A stretch of 64,000 bases of DNA from Roseovarius pacificus. GTDB lineage: Bacteria > Pseudomonadota > Alphaproteobacteria > Rhodobacterales > Rhodobacteraceae. The notes beneath the pieces were generated by a model that ran no database searches, was not told the DNA's origin, and saw only the letters and a program-made list of their open reading frames with translations. The position numbers and the translations under genes are program-made. Each line of letters starts with the position of its first letter. The stretch's first letter is position 1. Of the stretch, positions 60,351 through 64,000 are shown piece after piece. Location: the NCBI RefSeq assembly GCF_900142665.1, contig NZ_FRBR01000002.1, forward strand, positions 248,001-312,000. The letters are read 5' to 3'.

Positions 60351-61676
60351 ATGCCAGCCCCCTTGATGCAGATTGAAACAGAAAATGAACTTCCACAGGA
60401 GGTGGATTGCGTTGTGATCGGCGCCGGAATCGTTGGTGTCAGTACCGCCTACTGGCTGGCGCGCTCCGGCATGAGAGCTGTTCTGCTTGAAAAAGGGCGC
60501 GTGGGTGCCGAACAATCCAGCCGCAACTGGGGTTGGTGCCGACAGCAGAACCGCGATGCCCGTGAACTTCCCTTGTCGACCCACAGCCTTGCCCTTTGGG
60601 AAGAAATGACCAGGGATATCGGGGCTGACCTTGGTTTCAGGCGCTGCGGTTTGTTGTATCTGTCCGACGATGCGGCCGAAATCGAAGGCTGGGCCAACTG
60701 GGGGCGTTTCGCACGGGGCGAAGGCGTGGACACGCGCATGCTGAGCAGCGCCGAAGCGACCGAACGGGGCGCGACCACCGGCAAGACATGGGCCGGGGGG
60801 GTCTGGTCGCCAACCGATGGAACGGCAGACCCGTCGCGCGCCGCGCCGTTGATCGCACAGGGCGCTCGGAAACATGGGGCGGTCGTTCTTCAGAACTGTG
60901 CGGCGCGCGGCATTGAAACTTCGGCTGGCGCGGTGTCTGCTGTGGTTACCGAGCACGGCGTGATCCGAACACCGCTTGTCGTCCTGTCTGGCGGGGCGTG
61001 GGCGGGTAGTTTCCTGCATCAATCCGGCATCTTCTTTCCGCAGGCTTCGGTGCGGAGTTCCATTCTGTCGCTGAAGCCGGGCGGGCAGGGGTTGCCCGAT
61101 GCGGTACACACGGCGGCGGCCTCGGTCACGCGCCGGTTCGACGGAGGCTATACCGTTGCCGTTTCCGGGCGCAGCCATGTGGACCCGACGCCGGGAATGA
61201 TCCGCGGCGCGAAACACTTTCTGCCGATGTTCGCGAAACGCTGGAAAGTGCTTTCTCCGGGTGGGTTGCAGGCCTGGAAGGCGGGTTTCGAGACGCGGGC
61301 CATCTGGGCTCTGGATCAGGAAACCCCGATGGAGCGAGTGCGTATCCTCGATCCCCAGCCATCCAAAGCTCATGTGGAGGAAACATTGCGCCGTGGTCGC
61401 AAGCTTCTGCCCGCGCTAGGCGATATTCCGATGCAGGCCAGTTGGGCGGGCTATATCGACAGTACGCCGGACGGAGTTCCGGTGATCGACGCCGATATCG
61501 GCATTCCGGGCCTGACACTGGCTGCCGGGTTGTCAGGGCACGGGTTCGGGATCGGACCGGGTGTCGGGCATCTGGTTGCGGATCTCGTGATCGGCCGTGC
61601 ACCCATCACCGAAACCGCACAGTACAAGCTGAACCGGTTCGAGCGATCGCAATGGGGTAAGGTCTCGAAGTTCTGA
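60351..61676 (+). CDS. FAD-dependent D-amino-acid/amine oxidoreductase (DadA-like)
   Basis: A 441-residue DAO-fold flavoprotein. ATG at 60351 (MPAPLMQIETE) follows GGAG; the frame is open further upstream but crosses the Lrp promoter region. FAD loop GAGIVG is at 24-29, then EKGRVGAEQSSRNWGWCRQQ, a variant typical of DadA/amine oxidases, and the C-terminal AAGLSGHGFGIGPGVGH. It would oxidise an amino acid or secondary amine to the imine. It is probably controlled by the divergent Lrp protein. Confidence 0.85.
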   Translation: MPAPLMQIETENELPQEVDCVVIGAGIVGVSTAYWLARSGMRAVLLEKGRVGAEQSSRNWGWCRQQNRDARELPLSTHSLALWEEMTRDIGADLGFRRCGLLYLSDDAAEIEGWANWGRFARGEGVDTRMLSSAEATERGATTGKTWAGGVWSPTDGTADPSRAAPLIAQGARKHGAVVLQNCAARGIETSAGAVSAVVTEHGVIRTPLVVLSGGAWAGSFLHQSGIFFPQASVRSSILSLKPGGQGLPDAVHTAAASVTRRFDGGYTVAVSGRSHVDPTPGMIRGAKHFLPMFAKRWKVLSPGGLQAWKAGFETRAIWALDQETPMERVRILDPQPSKAHVEETLRRGRKLLPALGDIPMQASWAGYIDSTPDGVPVIDADIGIPGLTLAAGLSGHGFGIGPGVGHLVADLVIGRAPITETAQYKLNRFERSQWGKVSKF

Positions 61677-61815
61677 GGCAGGGTGCGCGGGGCCGAATAA
61701 TCTGCTGTCCAGCCCCCGACTGAAACCGATGATGCTGTGCGCATGCGCTCTTCGGCACCTCTTTTCGTCCGGTGTGCAGGACCTTGAGCGCACCACTTTC
61801 ACGATGAGGTTCCAT

Positions 61816-63279
61816 ATGTCCTTTGCCTGCGATCCTGCCGGTCTCAAACTTCCAGATGCGCATTTCATTGGCGGCGCCTACATCGACGGGCCGAAGGAGA
61901 TCGAAATCCGTTCGCCGTCTACCGGCGAGGTGCTTGGCTCTATTCCCTGTGCCAGTGCCGATGTCGTCGATCTTGCGGTTCGGACTGCGCGTGAGGCGCT
62001 TGAGCGGTCGGGTTGGGCAACGCTGCGACCACGCGAGCGGCGCAACCTGCTGTGTGCCTGGGCCGACCTGATGGAGGCCGAGGCGCAAACGCTGGCCGGG
62101 CTTGAGGCGATCTGTTCTTCGCGCCCCTTCACGCAGGTCCTGACGGGCGATCTGGTCGTGACGGCCGAACAGATTCGTTTCTTCGCGGAATTTGCGGACA
62201 AGGAGGGCGGGGCGCTGGTGCCCGTGTCCGACGATCACTTTGGCTACGTGGCCGAAGAGCCCTACGGCGTAATCGGTGCGATCACGCCCTGGAACGTCCC
62301 GATTTCCATGGCCGGCTGGAAGCTGGGCCCGGCGCTGGCCGCGGGCAATGCCGTGGTGCTGAAACCATCCGAAATGACCCCCTATTCGACGCTCTACATG
62401 GCGGAACTGGCCGTGCGGGCGGGTATTCCCGAAGGTATCCTGAACATCGTCCTGGGCGACGGGCAAACCACGGGCGTGGCCATCACCGGACATCCGGGCA
62501 TCGACAAGGTGTCCTTTACCGGATCGACCCGTGCCGGCAGCGCCATCATGGAAAACATCGCGCGCACGGGCATCAAGCCGATGACGCTGGAACTGGGCGG
62601 GAAAAGCCCGATGCTGGTCTTTGCCGATGCGGATCTGGACCTGGCCGCCGATTGCCTTGACCGTGGGATCATGGCGAATGCGGGGCAGGGCTGTGTTGCC
62701 GGATCGCGGATGATCGTCGCCGAGGAGATCGCCGAGGCGCTTGCCGCGAAGCTGACCGAGCGGTTTGCCCGCTACCGCCCGGCGCATACGCTGGCCTCCG
62801 AAGCCGGGTTTTCGCCGATCATCTCCGAGACACAGCTGGCCCGGATCGACGGCATCGTGCAGGCGGCAGTGGGACAGGGCGCCGAACTGGTCTGTGGCGG
62901 GTGCCGCTTTGAGCGGGAGGGCAGCTTTTATCAGCCGACCCTGATCACGGGTGTCACCGAAAACAGCCCGGCGGTCCGCGAGGAAATTTTCGGCCCGGTC
63001 GCGACCTTCCAGACCTTCGCCACCGAGGACGAGGCGATGATCCTTGCCAGTCACCCGACCTATGGGCTTTGCGCGGGGTTGTTCACCCGTGATCTCAGCC
63101 GCACGATGCGTCTGACCCGCAGGCTTGAGGCGGGCACCGTATGGGTCAACAGATACGGGCGGTCGCGCGATCACATCCTGCCGACGACCGGCTGGAAATC
63201 CAGCGGCCTCGGCTCGGATCTGGGCCGCGAGGCCTATCGCGCGAACCTTCGTCCCAAATCGATTCTGATTGACCTCTGA
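61816..63279 (+). CDS. NAD(P)-dependent aldehyde dehydrogenase
   Basis: A 487-residue ALDH. ATG at 61816 (MSFACDPAGLKLP) follows GAGG; earlier ATGs in the frame have no ribosome site. Catalytic residues: Asn160 (TPWNVP), Lys183 (LKPSE), Glu259 (LELGGKSP) and Cys293 (NAGQGCVAGSR). It oxidises the semialdehyde made by the amine oxidases or aminotransferases of the cluster to an acid. It precedes the tartrate/malate-dehydrogenase-like gene by 34 nt. Confidence 0.93.
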   Translation: MSFACDPAGLKLPDAHFIGGAYIDGPKEIEIRSPSTGEVLGSIPCASADVVDLAVRTAREALERSGWATLRPRERRNLLCAWADLMEAEAQTLAGLEAICSSRPFTQVLTGDLVVTAEQIRFFAEFADKEGGALVPVSDDHFGYVAEEPYGVIGAITPWNVPISMAGWKLGPALAAGNAVVLKPSEMTPYSTLYMAELAVRAGIPEGILNIVLGDGQTTGVAITGHPGIDKVSFTGSTRAGSAIMENIARTGIKPMTLELGGKSPMLVFADADLDLAADCLDRGIMANAGQGCVAGSRMIVAEEIAEALAAKLTERFARYRPAHTLASEAGFSPIISETQLARIDGIVQAAVGQGAELVCGGCRFEREGSFYQPTLITGVTENSPAVREEIFGPVATFQTFATEDEAMILASHPTYGLCAGLFTRDLSRTMRLTRRLEAGTVWVNRYGRSRDHILPTTGWKSSGLGSDLGREAYRANLRPKSILIDL

Positions 63280-63313
63280 GCCGTCCTGACCGCGCCCTTC
63301 CAAGGAGAACGAC

Positions 63314-64000
63314 ATGATCACCTACAGACTTGCCCTCATTCCCGGTGACGGGATCGGCGTTGATGTGACGGATGCGGCGATGGCCGTCCTGAACGTCGCA
63401 GCCCGCCGCTATGGATTTACACTGGAGACCGAGAGTTTTCCCTGGTCCTGCGATTACTATCTGAAGACCGGTGCAATGATGCCCGAGGATGGTATCGAGA
63501 CCCTGCGCGGCTTCGATGCAATCTATCTGGGGGCAGTGGGCTGGCCGGATACGGTGCCGGACGCGGTGTCGCTGCATGGGCTGTTGCTGCCGATCCGCAA
63601 GGCATTCGATCAATATGCGAATATCCGGCCGCACCGTCTGTTGGCCGGTGTCGAAGGCCCGCTGAAAACGTCGGCGTTCGATATTCTTTGCATCCGCGAA
63701 AATACCGAAGGTGAATATTCAGGGGCCGGTGGCCGTGTGCATCAGGGCAAGGACAACGAGGTCGCGGTCGAAACCTCGGTGTTCACCCGGATAGGGGTTG
63801 AGCGTATCCTGCGCTTCGGATTTGAACAGGCCAAGGCGCGACGCGGCCATCTGACATCGGTCACGAAATCCAACGCTCAGAAATACTCGATGGTGTTCTG
63901 GGACGAGGTGACGCGCGAACTGGCCGCGGAATATCCGGAAGTGACGGTCAGTCACATGCATATCGACGCGATGGCCGCCAAGATGGTGATGGCACCGCAG
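63314..64000 (+). CDS. Tartrate/D-malate dehydrogenase-like enzyme, truncated by window edge
   Basis: Starting at ATG 63314 after AAGGAG, 229 codons are open to the right edge; about 130 more would complete the ~360-residue isocitrate/isopropylmalate-dehydrogenase fold. The start reads MITYRLALIPGDGIGVDVT. The tartrate/D-malate dehydrogenase subgroup is suggested by AIYLGAVGWPDTVPDAVSL, GMMPEDG-like MMPEDGIETL and the ENTEGEYSG block. The metal region HMHIDAMAAKMVM is the last part visible. It decarboxylates a 2-hydroxy diacid with NAD. Confidence 0.9.
   Translation, partial: MITYRLALIPGDGIGVDVTDAAMAVLNVAARRYGFTLETESFPWSCDYYLKTGAMMPEDGIETLRGFDAIYLGAVGWPDTVPDAVSLHGLLLPIRKAFDQYANIRPHRLLAGVEGPLKTSAFDILCIRENTEGEYSGAGGRVHQGKDNEVAVETSVFTRIGVERILRFGFEQAKARRGHLTSVTKSNAQKYSMVFWDEVTRELAAEYPEVTVSHMHIDAMAAKMVMAPQ

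Noticed and set aside
61606..63321. 571-codon open frame on the minus strand
   Set aside because: It is the mirror of the aldehyde dehydrogenase gene, whose catalytic residues and start are clear; the antisense product has Arg/Gly/His-rich, non-family sequence.

Overview
The window looks like chromosome or large-plasmid DNA of an alphaproteobacterium, most likely a Rhodobacteraceae (roseobacter-type) marine or soil bacterium. The grounds are high GC, dense co-oriented operons, many tripartite (TTT and TRAP) and ABC uptake systems, and FCD-type GntR, LysR and Lrp regulators. No rRNA, tRNA, CRISPR array, phage or conjugation gene is visible. It reads as an accessory catabolic region: at least six uptake systems, each beside enzymes for an organic substrate, joined by decayed insertion-sequence scars.

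Layout. (1) 1-2655: a TTT transporter (tctC-tctB-tctA, minus strand; tctA runs off the left edge). (2) 2876-3118: IS6-type transposase scrap. (3) 3156-9004: an NtrC-type regulator with altered catalytic motifs, divergent from a cyanate uptake operon (substrate-binding protein, permease, ATPase) ending in cyanase cynS. (4) 9035-9371: IS630-type scrap plus a 46-bp repeat that recurs at 42225. (5) 9378-23878: a GntR-controlled cluster with a second TTT transporter, two NicX/M29-like metalloenzymes, a TRAP transporter, a hotdog thioesterase, an LhgO-like oxidase, a class III aminotransferase, a CaiB-type CoA-transferase and a crotonase-fold protein. (6) 23930-24740: decayed IS6-type element whose middle is unrelated sequence. 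(7) 24910-42129: a large CoA-dependent acid-degradation cluster with a CitE-type lyase, two hotdog dehydratases, three CaiB-type and one Cat1-type CoA-transferases, an isochorismatase-like protein, a GntR regulator, an MBL-fold hydrolase, a complete Liv-type ABC transporter, a beta-hydroxyacid dehydrogenase and an SDR. (8) 42310-64000: amine/amino-acid catabolism with a DgcA-like demethylase, LysR, two two-domain GNATs, two FAD amine oxidoreductases, two HAD proteins, a cupin, an M20 deacylase, a class III aminotransferase, a GhrA-like reductase, a Dpp-type ABC transporter with fused ATPases, an Lrp regulator, an aldehyde dehydrogenase and the start of a tartrate/D-malate dehydrogenase.

How the genes work together. 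In region 7 the palindrome ATAATGCATTAT, or its 10-bp core, occurs five times, always in the promoter gaps of the cluster's own transcription units; this points to one regulon, probably of the GntR protein at 30987-31637. The enzyme set fits uptake of a branched or dicarboxylic acid, opening of a lactone or ester, oxidation, CoA activation by transferases, hydration/dehydration and cleavage by a CitE-type lyase. That is formally like itaconate/mesaconate breakdown to acetyl-CoA and pyruvate, but the substrate is not known. Region 5 may be a second regulon under the GntR at 9378-10097, marked by TGTATACA sites in two divergent promoter gaps. Coordinates and motifs were read by eye; no database or alignment search was run.
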